Shown here piece by piece: positions 41,501 through 49,127 of a DNA stretch of 64,000 nt. The translations under genes and the position numbers were made by a program. The notes under the pieces are model-generated. The model saw nothing but the letters and a program-made list of their open reading frames with translations. It was not told the DNA's origin and did no database searches. Origin of the DNA: Streptomyces sp. NK15101 (lineage in GTDB: Bacteria > Actinomycetota > Actinomycetes > Streptomycetales > Streptomycetaceae); NCBI RefSeq assembly GCF_020400725.1, contig NZ_JAINVG010000007.1:115384-179383 (forward strand), read 5' to 3'. The number at the start of each line of letters is the position of its first letter. Position 1 is the stretch's first letter.

Positions 41501-42258
41501 GCGACCTCCTGGCCCTCGATGAAGGACTTCGACTCGGTGATCCGGCCCGCGAGGTCGGGGTGGGTGAGGTCGGCGCCGGTGTCGAGGACGGCGACCTTGA
41601 CGCCCTTGCCGGTGAGCCCCGCCTCCCAGGCCTTCGGGGTGCCGATCTGGGCGTTGGACTCGGCCATGGCGGCCTCGACGCGGCCGTCGAGCCAGACCTT
41701 GGCGGGAGTGGCGGCGCGGGCGGTGCTCCGGCCGGTGAAGCCCTGCCAGAAGGCGGCGGGGTCGGTGGCGGTGACGGCGGCGCCGCCGATGCTGGGCAGG
41801 GCGCGGACGGTCTCGGTGCCGCGCGGGGCGGCGGCGGTGCGGGCGCTCTTCCCGCCGTACGTGACGATCAGCGGGAGTTCGCCGGTGATGCCCTGCTCGA
41901 CGAGGCCGGTGACGTCGAAGAGGCGCGGGTCGAGCGCGCCGGAGTCCAGGTGGGGGCGGGCCTCGTCGGGGACGACGGTGACGCGGCCGTTCACGGTCCG
42001 GCTGCGGATCGCGCCGGTGGCGCCCTTCGCCCGGTCGACGGTGACGGTTCTGGCGCCGTCGCCGAGGTCGGTGAGGGTGACGCGGTCGCCGGTGACGAGG
42101 GTGACGGTGTGGCTCGTCGCGGACGCCTTGAGGGTGTCCGGCACGGCGGGGTCGGTGTTCGCGGCGGCGGTCTGCCCGGCCGAGAGCATCACGAGGGAGA
42201 TGCCCGCGGCGAGCAGCGCGGCCCTTCCTCTGTCGAAGGGGGCGGTCCTCGACGTCAT
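38569..42258 (-). CDS. Large secreted S8 subtilisin-like protease
   Basis: A 1229-residue exported serine protease of the type common in Streptomyces. A Sec signal (residues 1-32, ...GQTAAAN) and propeptide precede the subtilase domain with the triad Asp226 (VAVLDTGAD), His261 (GHGTHVTS) and Ser431 (MSGTSMATPHVAG). After about residue 480, 750 residues of beta-rich domains follow, including a PA-like stretch and an Ig-like C-terminus (LEVSYDEGATWTEVVLG). These probably bind substrate or the wall. The ribosome site GAGGAG, eight bases before the ATG, lies in a perfect 17-bp hairpin (see 42266), which suggests control of translation or attenuation. Confidence 0.94.
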   Translation of the reverse strand: MTSRTAPFDRGRAALLAAGISLVMLSAGQTAAANTDPAVPDTLKASATSHTVTLVTGDRVTLTDLGDGARTVTVDRAKGATGAIRSRTVNGRVTVVPDEARPHLDSGALDPRLFDVTGLVEQGITGELPLIVTYGGKSARTAAAPRGTETVRALPSIGGAAVTATDPAAFWQGFTGRSTARAATPAKVWLDGRVEAAMAESNAQIGTPKAWEAGLTGKGVKVAVLDTGADLTHPDLAGRITESKSFIEGQEVADRGGHGTHVTSTVGGSGAASDGREKGVAPGATLAVGKVLSDQGSGTESQIIAGMEWAAEDIDAEVVSMSLGSREPSDGTDPMAQAVNALSAETGALFVIAAGNTGAPGSIGSPGAADSALTVGAVDSADRAAYFTGQGPRHGDQALKPDVSAPGVDILAARSQLVAGSGLYTSMSGTSMATPHVAGVAALLAEKHPDWTGAQLKDALMSSSKTLDAGAYELGAGRVDVAAALAADVTATGSADLGFASWPYEQNKPVTRTVTYTNSSDRPVELDLAVEGMPAGVAALADTALTVPAHGTASTTVTGDGTEAPVGRSSGRITATAGGTPVAHTALGLVKEEERYTLTVHVKDRDGAPAAARLGVQRLAKDADPFPATVGESGTLELRLEPGTYTVDTFLDVRGSGAADSLGLGFLTEPEIVLDRDREITLDGRRLREIRAEVEKRTETRQLLMEFDRQANGASYGGAVQVPLTYDSIFAAPTREPATGTFEYRTVWRLGKPLLEASVDGVRLSDATPQAGTALLEGRHRLGLVDAGTGTPAEYTDKDADGKAVLVRLTEGADPAQLAQTAQDAGAEALFVTDGRPGRLMRWFGTAGYEDRPLAVATVNTADARRLAAGAARGLRVDLTGTRFTPYTYDLSEGHPGAIGTDLVFRPGEDELATVRSTFRMPTKRRELGGEFRYSLTDTFRIGFGFKERIAFPAERTEYVSTGAGQQWHESVDLGDSLEERGGRSVYRGGSRTDLDWFGPVWHPWLGTGLGWGQQRTGNDLRFNTPGWGDSGTDHTGFGNVWSDDTMTQYTEVYVDGVRVDRKKSSGAYAWDAPAREATYKVVTDTALDADRWRLGTEGHSEWTFRSAETPDDRVTHLPMLNLGFAVDTDLDGDVRAGSRLPVGISAEYVKGAAGTGTIGTATLEVSYDEGATWTEVVLGKSSRGASWTGELRVPSGAGSVSLRAGASDDRGGSVSQELIRAIGVKQRA

Positions 42259-42265
42259 CGTTCGA

Positions 42266-42314
42266 ACTCCTCGCGGACCCGGGGTCGGGGGTGTGTGCCG
42301 GGTCCGCGAGGAGT
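42266..42314 (-). promoter_or_regulatory. Hairpin that masks the ribosome site of the S8 protease
   Basis: ACTCCTCGCGGACCCGG (42266-42282) and CCGGGTCCGCGAGGAGT (42298-42314) are perfectly complementary over 17 bp with a 15-base loop. In the minus-strand mRNA the GAGGAG ribosome site is the end of the 3' arm, so translation should be blocked while it is folded. It may also be the terminator of the upstream MFS gene, whose stop is 109 bases away. Confidence 0.65.
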
Positions 42315-42422
42315 CTTGGCCTGTGGCGCGGGAGTTGACCCCGTCCGCGCCTGGCGGTTATGTGCCGTGGCGGCCAACCGCCAGGACGGGTGCGATCGTT
42401 CGGGGGGAATCGGCTGTGTACG

Positions 42423-43694
42423 TCACGGAGCCGGGTCGTGGGCGTCGTAGCGGCGGAAGCCGCGCCCGTACAGGGCGAGGAGGCCGACCGCGACGACGCA
42501 GGCGATCCCGCCGCCGGTGACGGCGACCGCCGGCGAGGTGAGGTCCGCGACGGAGCCCGCGAGGAAGTCGCCGAGGCGGGGCCCGCCCGCGACGACCACG
42601 ATGAAGACGCCCTGGAGCCGGCCGCGCATCTCGTCCGGCGCGGCGACCTGCATCATCGTGTTCCGGAAGATCATCGAGACGGTGTCGGAATAACCGGCGA
42701 GGGCGAGCATGAGGAGCCCGAGCCAGAGGTTCCGGGTCAGCCCGAAGACGGCGATGGCGGTGCCCCAGGAGGCGACGGCGAGCAGGATCGCCTGCCCGTG
42801 GTGGCGGATGCGGCCCTGCCAGCCGGAGAGGACCCCGCCGAGGAGCGCCCCGAACGCGGGCGCGGCGACGAGGAGTCCGGTGGTCTTCGCGTCGCCGCCG
42901 TACCAGAGGACGGCGATGGCGGGGAACAGGGCGCGGGGGTGGGCGAGGATCATCGCGCAGAAGTCCGAGAAGAACGTCATGCGCAGGTTGGGACGGGTGG
43001 CGAGGAAGCGGAGCCCGTCGAGGACCGAGGCGCGCTTGCTCCCCGTCCGGTCCGGGAGCATCGACGGCAGTCGCCACATCGCGTACAGGCTCGCGGTGAA
43101 GGCGACGGCGTCCACGAGGTACGCGGTCTGGTAGCCGGCGAACCCGACGATCAGGCCGCCGAGGCTGGGCCCGACGAGGGTGCCGAAGGTGGTGACCATC
43201 GAGTTGAGCGCGTTGGCGGCGCGCAGCTGCTCGGGCGGCAGGAGCCGGGGGATCATCGCGGAGCGGGCGGGCGCGTTGAGCGCGGCGCACACGGCCTGGA
43301 GGGCGACGATCCCGTACAGGAACCAGACGTGGTGGAAGCCGGCGAACGCGGCGGCGGCCAGGGCGATGGACAGCACGGCGGAGCCGCTCGCGCTGACGAG
43401 GCCGAGCTTGCGCCGGTCGACGGTGTCGGCGATCGCGCCGCCGTACAGGCCGAAGACGATCAGCGGGACGAGGGCGAAGAGGCCGACGAGCCCGACGGAG
43501 AAGGGCGAGCGGGTGATGTCGTACACCTGGAGGGAGACGGCGAGGGCCGTCATGCCCTGCCCGACCCAGGAGACGGTGTTCCCGAACCAGAGGCGGCGGT
43601 AGTGCGCGGAGGTCCGCAGCGGGGTGAGGTCGGCGAAGACCTTGCGGCGGCCCTGCTCCCGCTCCTGCTCCTGGGTGTCCTGGGCGGCGGTCAC
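42423..43694 (-). CDS. MFS transporter, DHA3/EntS-like drug efflux type
   Basis: A 423-residue MFS protein with twelve helices. N-terminus PLRTSAHYRRLWFGNTVSWVGQGMTALAVSLQVYDITRSPFSVGLVGL is typical of the DHA3 branch (EntS and macrolide pumps), as are GAIADTVDRRKLGL in loop 2-3 and LNAPARSAMIPRLLPPEQLRAANALNS between helices 4 and 5. It probably exports a siderophore, antibiotic or similar compound by proton antiport. GTG 43694 overlaps the stop of the GNAT gene (GTGA), so the two form one operon. The substrate is unknown. Confidence 0.9.
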   Translation of the reverse strand: MTAAQDTQEQEREQGRRKVFADLTPLRTSAHYRRLWFGNTVSWVGQGMTALAVSLQVYDITRSPFSVGLVGLFALVPLIVFGLYGGAIADTVDRRKLGLVSASGSAVLSIALAAAAFAGFHHVWFLYGIVALQAVCAALNAPARSAMIPRLLPPEQLRAANALNSMVTTFGTLVGPSLGGLIVGFAGYQTAYLVDAVAFTASLYAMWRLPSMLPDRTGSKRASVLDGLRFLATRPNLRMTFFSDFCAMILAHPRALFPAIAVLWYGGDAKTTGLLVAAPAFGALLGGVLSGWQGRIRHHGQAILLAVASWGTAIAVFGLTRNLWLGLLMLALAGYSDTVSMIFRNTMMQVAAPDEMRGRLQGVFIVVVAGGPRLGDFLAGSVADLTSPAVAVTGGGIACVVAVGLLALYGRGFRRYDAHDPAP

Positions 43695-44143
43695 GCGACG
43701 TCGTACCGCAGCTCGGGGCGCTCCCAGTGGACGCGGCCGGCGGGCGGAACGGTACCGGTGCGGACGGCGCCGGTCCGCAGGTAGAACTCCTCGGCCGGCG
43801 GATGCGCGACGACCCGCACGGAGCCGAGGCCGGCGACCCTGGCCTGCCCGGTCATGTGCTCCATGAGGAGCCGGCCTATGCCGAGCCCCTGGGCCGCGTC
43901 GGCGACGAACGCGAGGTCGAGTTCGGCATCGTCGACGAGGAGGGCGTAGAACCCGAGCACCCGGCCGTCGTCACCGTCGTCGACGGCGACGAAGACGGGG
44001 TGGTGCTCGATGTACGGACCGCCGACCTGGTACCCCTCGACCATGGCGGCGTAGTCGCCCCGGTAGGCGCCGGAGGTCCGGACGAGCCGGGTGAGCCGCT
44101 TGGAGTCGTCGGCGGTGGCGCGCCGGATGGTGATGTCGGACAT
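43691..44143 (-). CDS. GNAT family N-acetyltransferase
   Basis: A 150-residue acetyl-CoA-dependent acyltransferase. The acetyl-CoA loop is DAAQGLGIGRLLMEHMTGQARVAGL (motif A), preceded by strand ELDLAFV and followed by SVRVVAHPPAEEFYLRTGAVRTG (motif B). Such small GNATs modify amines on drugs, amino acids or proteins. Translationally coupled to an efflux pump, so detoxification or self-resistance is a fair guess. Upstream a dyad GGAGCGATC-TCAGCTGA-TGCTCC (44156-44178) may be an operator. Confidence 0.88.
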   Translation of the reverse strand: MSDITIRRATADDSKRLTRLVRTSGAYRGDYAAMVEGYQVGGPYIEHHPVFVAVDDGDDGRVLGFYALLVDDAELDLAFVADAAQGLGIGRLLMEHMTGQARVAGLGSVRVVAHPPAEEFYLRTGAVRTGTVPPAGRVHWERPELRYDVA

Positions 44144-44243
44144 GGAGAGAGTATAGGAGCGATCTCAGCTGATGCTCCTTACAATTCGGTGAACGGGGGC
44201 CGGGGCGCCCCTTCTCCCCCGCTCGCCGCTCCCTCTCCCCCTC

Positions 44244-45656
44244 TCACCGCTCCGCGAGCCGCATCGGCTGCGGCCCCGGGGAGAGGACGATGCGCGGGAC
44301 CGGGCGGGGCGGGCGCGGCGAGACCGGGGTCAGGTGCCAGCGCGAGGCGATCGCGGCGAGCGCGAGGGTGGCCTCGACCGTGCCGAACACGTCCCCGACG
44401 CACTTGGTGGCACCGAGCCCGAACGGCAGCCAGGCGTCCCGCGGCACCTCCCCCGCCGTCCAGCGCCCCGGGTCGAAGCGCGCCGCGTCCGGGAAGAGTT
44501 CCCGGCGCCGGTGGAGCAGGTAGAGGCAGCAGACGACGACGGAGCCGGGCGGCAGCGACCTCCCGGCCAGCTCGGTCTCGCGGGTGGTGGTGCGGGTGAC
44601 CGCCCAGGCCGGCGGGTAGAGGCGGAGCACCTCGCGGACCACGTCGCCGGTGTACGGCAGCCGGGGCAGGTCGGCCGGGGCCACCGGGCGTCCCGGGAGG
44701 ACCGCGTCGAGCTCCTCGTGCAACCGGGCGGCGGCCTCGGGGTGGTCGGCCAGGAGGCGCAGGGCCCAGGCGACGACCGAGGAGGTGGTCTCGGCGCCGG
44801 CCAGGACGAGGGTGGCGACCTGGTCGCCGAGTTCGGCGTCCGACAGGGACCGGCCGCGCTCGTCCCGCACGGCGAGCAGCAGCGAGAGGGCGTCCCCGTG
44901 GTCCGCCCCGGTCGCCCGGTACGAGGCGACGATGGCGGAGACGCCCGTGCGCCAACGGGCCAGGGCCCGGTGGTAACGGCGGCGGGACGGGGAGGGCACC
45001 CGGTCGACGGTCGGCGCCACGACCCGGGTGTAGACCCCGCGCAGCAGGACTTCGAGGGCCTCGCGCAGCTCCTCCGCGGCGCGCGGGGTGATGCCGGCGG
45101 AGAAGAGGGTGCGGACGGCGACGGCGGTCGTGAGCCGGAACGCCTCCTCGGTGACGTCGACGACCGCCCCGGGCCGCCAGCGCCCGGTCAGGGCCTGGGT
45201 CTCGGCCGTCATCACGGCGGCGTAGCGGGCCATGAGGGAGGGGTGGAAGGCCGGTTGGAGGGCCCGCCGCTGGTGCCGGTGTTCGGCGTTCGGGCAGGTG
45301 GCGAGGCCGTTGCCGAGGAACGCGCGGACCTTCTCGTACAGGACGCCGCTCCGGTCGAAGGAGCCGCGGTCGGTGAGGACGCGGCGGACGAGCGCGGGGT
45401 GGCTCACCACATGGGCGGTCCGGATCCCCATCCGGACCCGGACCACGTCGCCGTGGCCGGGCAGCGAGTCCAGGAAGGCCAGCGGCCGGGTGGCCAGATG
45501 CGGCAGGTGCCCGAGCAGCGGCCACGCCCCGGGAGCCCGGCCGTGCCGGGGCGGGGGCGTCTGGTCATGGTGGGGCGGGGTTTCCCGGCCGTGCCCGGGC
45601 GACGGCTCCCGCCCCTTGCCGGGCGGCTGCGGGGACACCGGATCCGGGCCGCTCAC
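44244..45656 (-). CDS. Cytochrome P450 (left arm of terpenoid/acyl locus)
   Basis: A 470-residue P450 monooxygenase. The N-terminal 40 residues are Pro/Gly/His rich and may be a wrongly long extension; the fold starts near RAPGAWPLLGHLPHLATRPLAFLD. I-helix LVLAGAETTSSVVAWAL, K-helix EVLRLYPPAW (ExxR) and heme loop PFGLGATKCVGDVFG with Cys419. The hydrophobic, CYP102/CYP4-like form (PPAWAVTRTT, HRRRELFPDAARFDPGRW) suggests a fatty acid or terpene substrate. GTG 45656 overlaps the acyltransferase stop (GTGA), so the two genes are coupled. Confidence 0.92.
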   Translation of the reverse strand: MSGPDPVSPQPPGKGREPSPGHGRETPPHHDQTPPPRHGRAPGAWPLLGHLPHLATRPLAFLDSLPGHGDVVRVRMGIRTAHVVSHPALVRRVLTDRGSFDRSGVLYEKVRAFLGNGLATCPNAEHRHQRRALQPAFHPSLMARYAAVMTAETQALTGRWRPGAVVDVTEEAFRLTTAVAVRTLFSAGITPRAAEELREALEVLLRGVYTRVVAPTVDRVPSPSRRRYHRALARWRTGVSAIVASYRATGADHGDALSLLLAVRDERGRSLSDAELGDQVATLVLAGAETTSSVVAWALRLLADHPEAAARLHEELDAVLPGRPVAPADLPRLPYTGDVVREVLRLYPPAWAVTRTTTRETELAGRSLPPGSVVVCCLYLLHRRRELFPDAARFDPGRWTAGEVPRDAWLPFGLGATKCVGDVFGTVEATLALAAIASRWHLTPVSPRPPRPVPRIVLSPGPQPMRLAER

Positions 45657-47029
45657 GACGCCCCCGCCCCGCCCTCGGCCCGCGCGGACGCGCCGTCGCC
45701 GGCCCGCGCGAACGGGCCGTCGCCCTTCTGCGCGAACGGTCCGGCCGTTCCCGCGAACGCCCCTTCCTCCGCCAGCCGTTCGTGCTCGACCAGGGCCGAC
45801 TCCCATGCCGCGGGCAGCCGTTCGGCGCCGGCGAGGGCGCGGTCGGTGAGGAAGGTGACGTGGAGGCGGCGGCGGTGCGCGACCCAGGCGACGAAGAGCG
45901 GCTGGCCCGGCACCATGACCGGCAGGGCGTACACCCCGGCCGCGGGGGTCCCGGCGAAGCCGAGCGGCTGCCGGATCCGGAGGTCGGCGACGCTGAGCGG
46001 GGTGTACCGGGCGTCGACGCCGCGGGTGAGCGCCAGGCGGCCGATCCGGTACGGGAGTCCGCGCAGGACGACCCGGTGGGCGTCGGCGAGGCGGGCGAGC
46101 CGGGCGTGGTCGAGGGCGCGCCCGAGGCGGTCGAGCCGTCGGGCCGGGTCGGGTTCGCCGCAGGGGAGGTCGACCCCGGCGACGGCGACCCGGTTGCCGA
46201 GCAGGGGGCGGGGGTCGTCGGGGTCCCGGACGCCGATGCCGAGGTTGGCGCGCAGCCCCCGGCCGTGGCCGGGGCCGTCCGGCCCCCAGCCGTCGGGGTG
46301 CCAGGCGCGCAGCGCCTCGGTCGTCAGGGCCAGGCAGAGCTGCGGGACGGTGGCCCCGGTCAGACGGCCGAGCGCGTGCAGCCGGGCGGTGTCGACGTCG
46401 GCGAACGCGGCGGCGTAGGACTGCGCGGGCGGGGTGTCGAGGGCCGGCCACCAGGTGACCCGGCGCGGCGGCCGGAACTCGGGGAGGACGGCGGCCCAGC
46501 GCACGGGCCGGGGCGGCCGGAAGGCGAGGGCCCTGGGGCGCGGCGCCCCCTCGGGGCCGAGCAGCCGCTCCAGGGTGGCGACGGCGGCGGCACCGTCCTG
46601 GAAGGCGTGGTGGGCCCGGTAGCAGAGCCCCCACCGCCCGTCGCCGGCCCGGCGGACGAGCCAGATCCCCCACAACGGCCGGTCGCGCGGCAGGGGTTGC
46701 CGCAGCAGCTCGTCGGCGACCGTCAACGGGTCGGCGCCTCCGGGTAGCTCGTACAGGTGATGATCGGGATCGAAGCCGGGGTCGGGCTCCCAGTGGGGGC
46801 GCCCGGCGTCGCCCGCCAGCCGGTGGGCGAGCTCGGGAAGCAGGCCGGCGCGACGCCTCAGGCGCTCCAACACCCTTGCGCGGGAAGGTGGTTTCCCGTC
46901 GAAGACGACCAGGCCGCCGAGGTGCAGGGCGGAGTCCGCCGCGTGCAGCGCCGCCACGTCGAGGGAGAGCCGGTCGAGCACCCCGAGCGGCACCGCCAAG
47001 GAAGATCGAATTGGATCTGAAGATCGCAC
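45653..47029 (-). CDS. WS/DGAT-type O-acyltransferase
   Basis: A 458-residue relative of wax-ester synthase/diacylglycerol acyltransferases, which move an acyl group from CoA or ACP to an alcohol. N-terminal VLDRLSLDVAALHAADSALHLGGLVVF and the catalytic HHxxxDG motif as HHAFQDG (His140, His141, Asp145) are clear; the C-terminal half (LPYRIGRLALTRG...FVAWVAHRRRLHVTFLTD) follows the family. A low-complexity tail of about 35 residues closes it. The start may be GTG 47029 (leaderless) or GTG 46993. It could esterify an oxidised terpene alcohol with the acyl chain made by the ACP/KS pair; this is inference. Confidence 0.85.
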   Translation of the reverse strand: MRSSDPIRSSLAVPLGVLDRLSLDVAALHAADSALHLGGLVVFDGKPPSRARVLERLRRRAGLLPELAHRLAGDAGRPHWEPDPGFDPDHHLYELPGGADPLTVADELLRQPLPRDRPLWGIWLVRRAGDGRWGLCYRAHHAFQDGAAAVATLERLLGPEGAPRPRALAFRPPRPVRWAAVLPEFRPPRRVTWWPALDTPPAQSYAAAFADVDTARLHALGRLTGATVPQLCLALTTEALRAWHPDGWGPDGPGHGRGLRANLGIGVRDPDDPRPLLGNRVAVAGVDLPCGEPDPARRLDRLGRALDHARLARLADAHRVVLRGLPYRIGRLALTRGVDARYTPLSVADLRIRQPLGFAGTPAAGVYALPVMVPGQPLFVAWVAHRRRLHVTFLTDRALAGAERLPAAWESALVEHERLAEEGAFAGTAGPFAQKGDGPFARAGDGASARAEGGAGAS

Positions 47030-47036
47030 AGAGCGC

Positions 47037-47043
47037 TACGATA
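47037..47043. promoter_or_regulatory. Overlapping divergent -10 elements, probably leaderless transcripts
   Basis: TACGAT (plus, 47037-47042) and TATCGT (minus, 47043-47038) overlap. On each strand the first base of the start codon lies about 9 bases after the hexamer: ATG 47051 on plus, GTG 47029 on minus. Neither gene has a ribosome site. Two direct repeats GAAGATCG at 47001 and 47019 flank the minus start. Confidence 0.45.
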
Positions 47044-47050
47044 CGTCATC

Positions 47051-48325
47051 ATGCAATCGCAATGCGTGACGGATGGCATGCCCCCCGACTTCCTCGACGA
47101 CGACGCCGTGACGGCCTGGACCGCCTCCGGAGCACCCCTCGTCGACCTCCTCCGCCAGGCGCACACGCCGGGCCGGCTGACCGGATTCCGCCGTGGCGGC
47201 CGGGCGGCGGTCCTGGTCACGGAGCCCCGGCACGTGCACCAGGTGCTCGGCGTCGGCGGCGACCGGTACGTGAAGCGGTCGCACCGGGCGAGGCCCCTCC
47301 TCGGGGACGGCATGCTGACCGCCACGGGCGAGGCCTGGCGGTCCCAGCGGAAGCTGCTCCAGGCGATGTTCACGGGCCGGGGCATCCAGCGCTGGGAGCA
47401 CCACATCGCGGGTGCGGCGGCCTGCGTCGTCGACCGCTGGGCGGAGCGGGCGCGCCGGGGCGCGCCGACCGACATCGCCGAGGACGTGCAGTTCTTCACC
47501 GTGGACACGATCTGGCGCTCGCTCACGGACCGGCCCCTGGACCGGGAGGCGTACGTCGACCTGGCGGCCGTGCAGGACATCGTCGCCGCGCTCCCCGCCG
47601 ACGTGGGCGGTGCGACCGCGCTGCCGCCGGAGGTGGAGGCTGCGATCGCCGCGCTCGACGAGCGGATGCTCCGGGCGCTCGCCGACGCCCGGGTCCGCCA
47701 CCGCGCGGACGGCGCGGGCCCCAGCGTGCTGGACCGGCTGCTCGACGCGGCCGAGACGGATCCGGCGTACACGGACCGGCTGATCCGCGACGAGCTGGTC
47801 ACCCTGCTCGTCGCCGGGTACGAGAGCAGTGCCCGCACGCTGACCTGGGCTTTCGTCCTGCTCGACGCGCACCCGGAGATCATGGAGCGGGCGGCGGGGG
47901 ACGCCTCGGCCGTCGAGGCGGTGCTCTCCGAGACGCTGCGGCTCTACCCGACGGGCTGGCTGCTGCCCCGGCACAGTCCGGCGGACGAGACGCTGGACGG
48001 CTGGGCGATCCCGGCCGGTACGGACCTCCTCGTCTGCCCCTACCTGACCCACCGCGACCCGGCGGTCTGGCCGGAGCCCGAGGTCTTCGACCCGGGCCGC
48101 TTCCCGGCCCGGTCGCCGCTGCCGCCCGGCTCGTACCTCCCCTTCGGCATCGGTCCGCGCGCCTGCCTCGGGACGCGGTTCGCGATGCGGGAGATGGAGG
48201 TGCTGCTCGGCGCGCTGCTCGCCCGGTTCGGGGTCGAGACGACCGAACCGGCGGGCGAGGCCGTGTTCGGCATCAACCTGCGCCCGGCCGGTCCGCTGCA
48301 CGCGCGCGTCCGCGAGCGGACGTGA
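47051..48325 (+). CDS. Cytochrome P450 (right arm of terpenoid/acyl locus)
   Basis: A 424-residue P450. I-helix LVTLLVAGYESSARTLTWAF, K-helix SETLRLYPTGW (ExxR), and heme loop PFGIGPRACLGTRFAM with Cys372. The ATG has no ribosome site but a TACGAT -10 nine bases before it, so the message is probably leaderless. Like the P450 at 44244 it is of the CYP102/CYP4-like, hydrophobic-substrate form (LAA-type helix pattern, PGRFPARSPLPPGSYLPFG). It starts the right arm of the locus, and its stop overlaps the NUDIX start (GTGA). No ferredoxin is nearby. Confidence 0.93.
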   Translation: MQSQCVTDGMPPDFLDDDAVTAWTASGAPLVDLLRQAHTPGRLTGFRRGGRAAVLVTEPRHVHQVLGVGGDRYVKRSHRARPLLGDGMLTATGEAWRSQRKLLQAMFTGRGIQRWEHHIAGAAACVVDRWAERARRGAPTDIAEDVQFFTVDTIWRSLTDRPLDREAYVDLAAVQDIVAALPADVGGATALPPEVEAAIAALDERMLRALADARVRHRADGAGPSVLDRLLDAAETDPAYTDRLIRDELVTLLVAGYESSARTLTWAFVLLDAHPEIMERAAGDASAVEAVLSETLRLYPTGWLLPRHSPADETLDGWAIPAGTDLLVCPYLTHRDPAVWPEPEVFDPGRFPARSPLPPGSYLPFGIGPRACLGTRFAMREMEVLLGALLARFGVETTEPAGEAVFGINLRPAGPLHARVRERT

Positions 48326-48927
48326 GCGCGCCCGCGCCGGACCGGCGCCCGGCCGACGCGTTCCCGCCCGACGGGTGCGGCTCCGGGGCCCGCGCCGCCG
48401 GAAGACGCACCGCCGGGAGGCGCGCCTCCGAGAAGTACGCCTCCGAGCGCGTCGACTACGTCGATCCCCGGGACCGGGTGGTCGCCCAGGGCGGGCGGGC
48501 CGGCGGGCCGCCCACCGGGCTGCTCCGCCGGTACGCGGCGACCGTCTGCACCGACCGCGCCGGCCGGGTCCTCCTCTACCGGCGGACCGCCTCGGCACCG
48601 GCCTACCCGGACCACTACGACGTCCTGATCGGCGGGGCGGTCCGCAGCGGCGAGGAGTACCGGGCGGCCGCGCTCCGGGAGCTGAGGGAGGAGCTGGGCT
48701 GGGAGCGGGCGCCCGGTCTGACCGAGGCGTACCGGCTCCGCGTCGACGACCCGCACGGCGCCTGCTTCCTGACGGTCCACCGCTGGGTGGCGGACCGCGC
48801 GCCCCGGCCGGATCCGGACGAGATCGCCTGGTGCGGTTTCGTCGCACCGCTCGCGGTCCTGACCGGCGGCTACACCCCGCTGGTCCCGGCCGGCGCGGAG
48901 GCGGTACGGCGCCTCTTCCCCGGCTGA
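48322..48927 (+). CDS. NUDIX hydrolase of terpenoid/acyl locus
   Basis: A 201-residue NUDIX protein. The N-terminal 35 residues are low in complexity; a later start near ERVDYVDPRDRVV is possible. The NUDIX box is GGAVRSGEEYRAAALRELREELGW. The ERVDYVDPRDRVVAQG opening recalls isopentenyl-diphosphate isomerase-like NUDIX proteins (YfcD type), which act on diphosphates. In an operon with a class II terpene cyclase it may remove diphosphate from a cyclised prenyl diphosphate; that is inference from context. GTG start overlaps the P450 stop. Confidence 0.85.
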   Translation: MSAPAPDRRPADAFPPDGCGSGARAAGRRTAGRRASEKYASERVDYVDPRDRVVAQGGRAGGPPTGLLRRYAATVCTDRAGRVLLYRRTASAPAYPDHYDVLIGGAVRSGEEYRAAALRELREELGWERAPGLTEAYRLRVDDPHGACFLTVHRWVADRAPRPDPDEIAWCGFVAPLAVLTGGYTPLVPAGAEAVRRLFPG

Positions 48928-49127
48928 CCGCCCCGGGGCGCAAGGGACCGCCCGGCGTCTCCCGCCCCACCGGCCGCCGCAGGCCCGGAGCCCGCGGGGC
49001 GCGGACGCCGCACGGCGCGACACCGCACGGCCCGTGCGCCGTCCTCGCGCCGACCGCGGCCCCCCGCCGGCCGCCCTCCCCGGCCGGCACCCACCTCTCG
49101 TACGACAGCACCGAAGGACACCTCCCC

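Noticed and set aside
38908..42450. 1180-codon open frame antisense to the S8 protease
   Set aside because: Same kind of G+C shadow; composition is Gly/Ala/Val/Arg with no domains, while the other strand has a complete subtilase.
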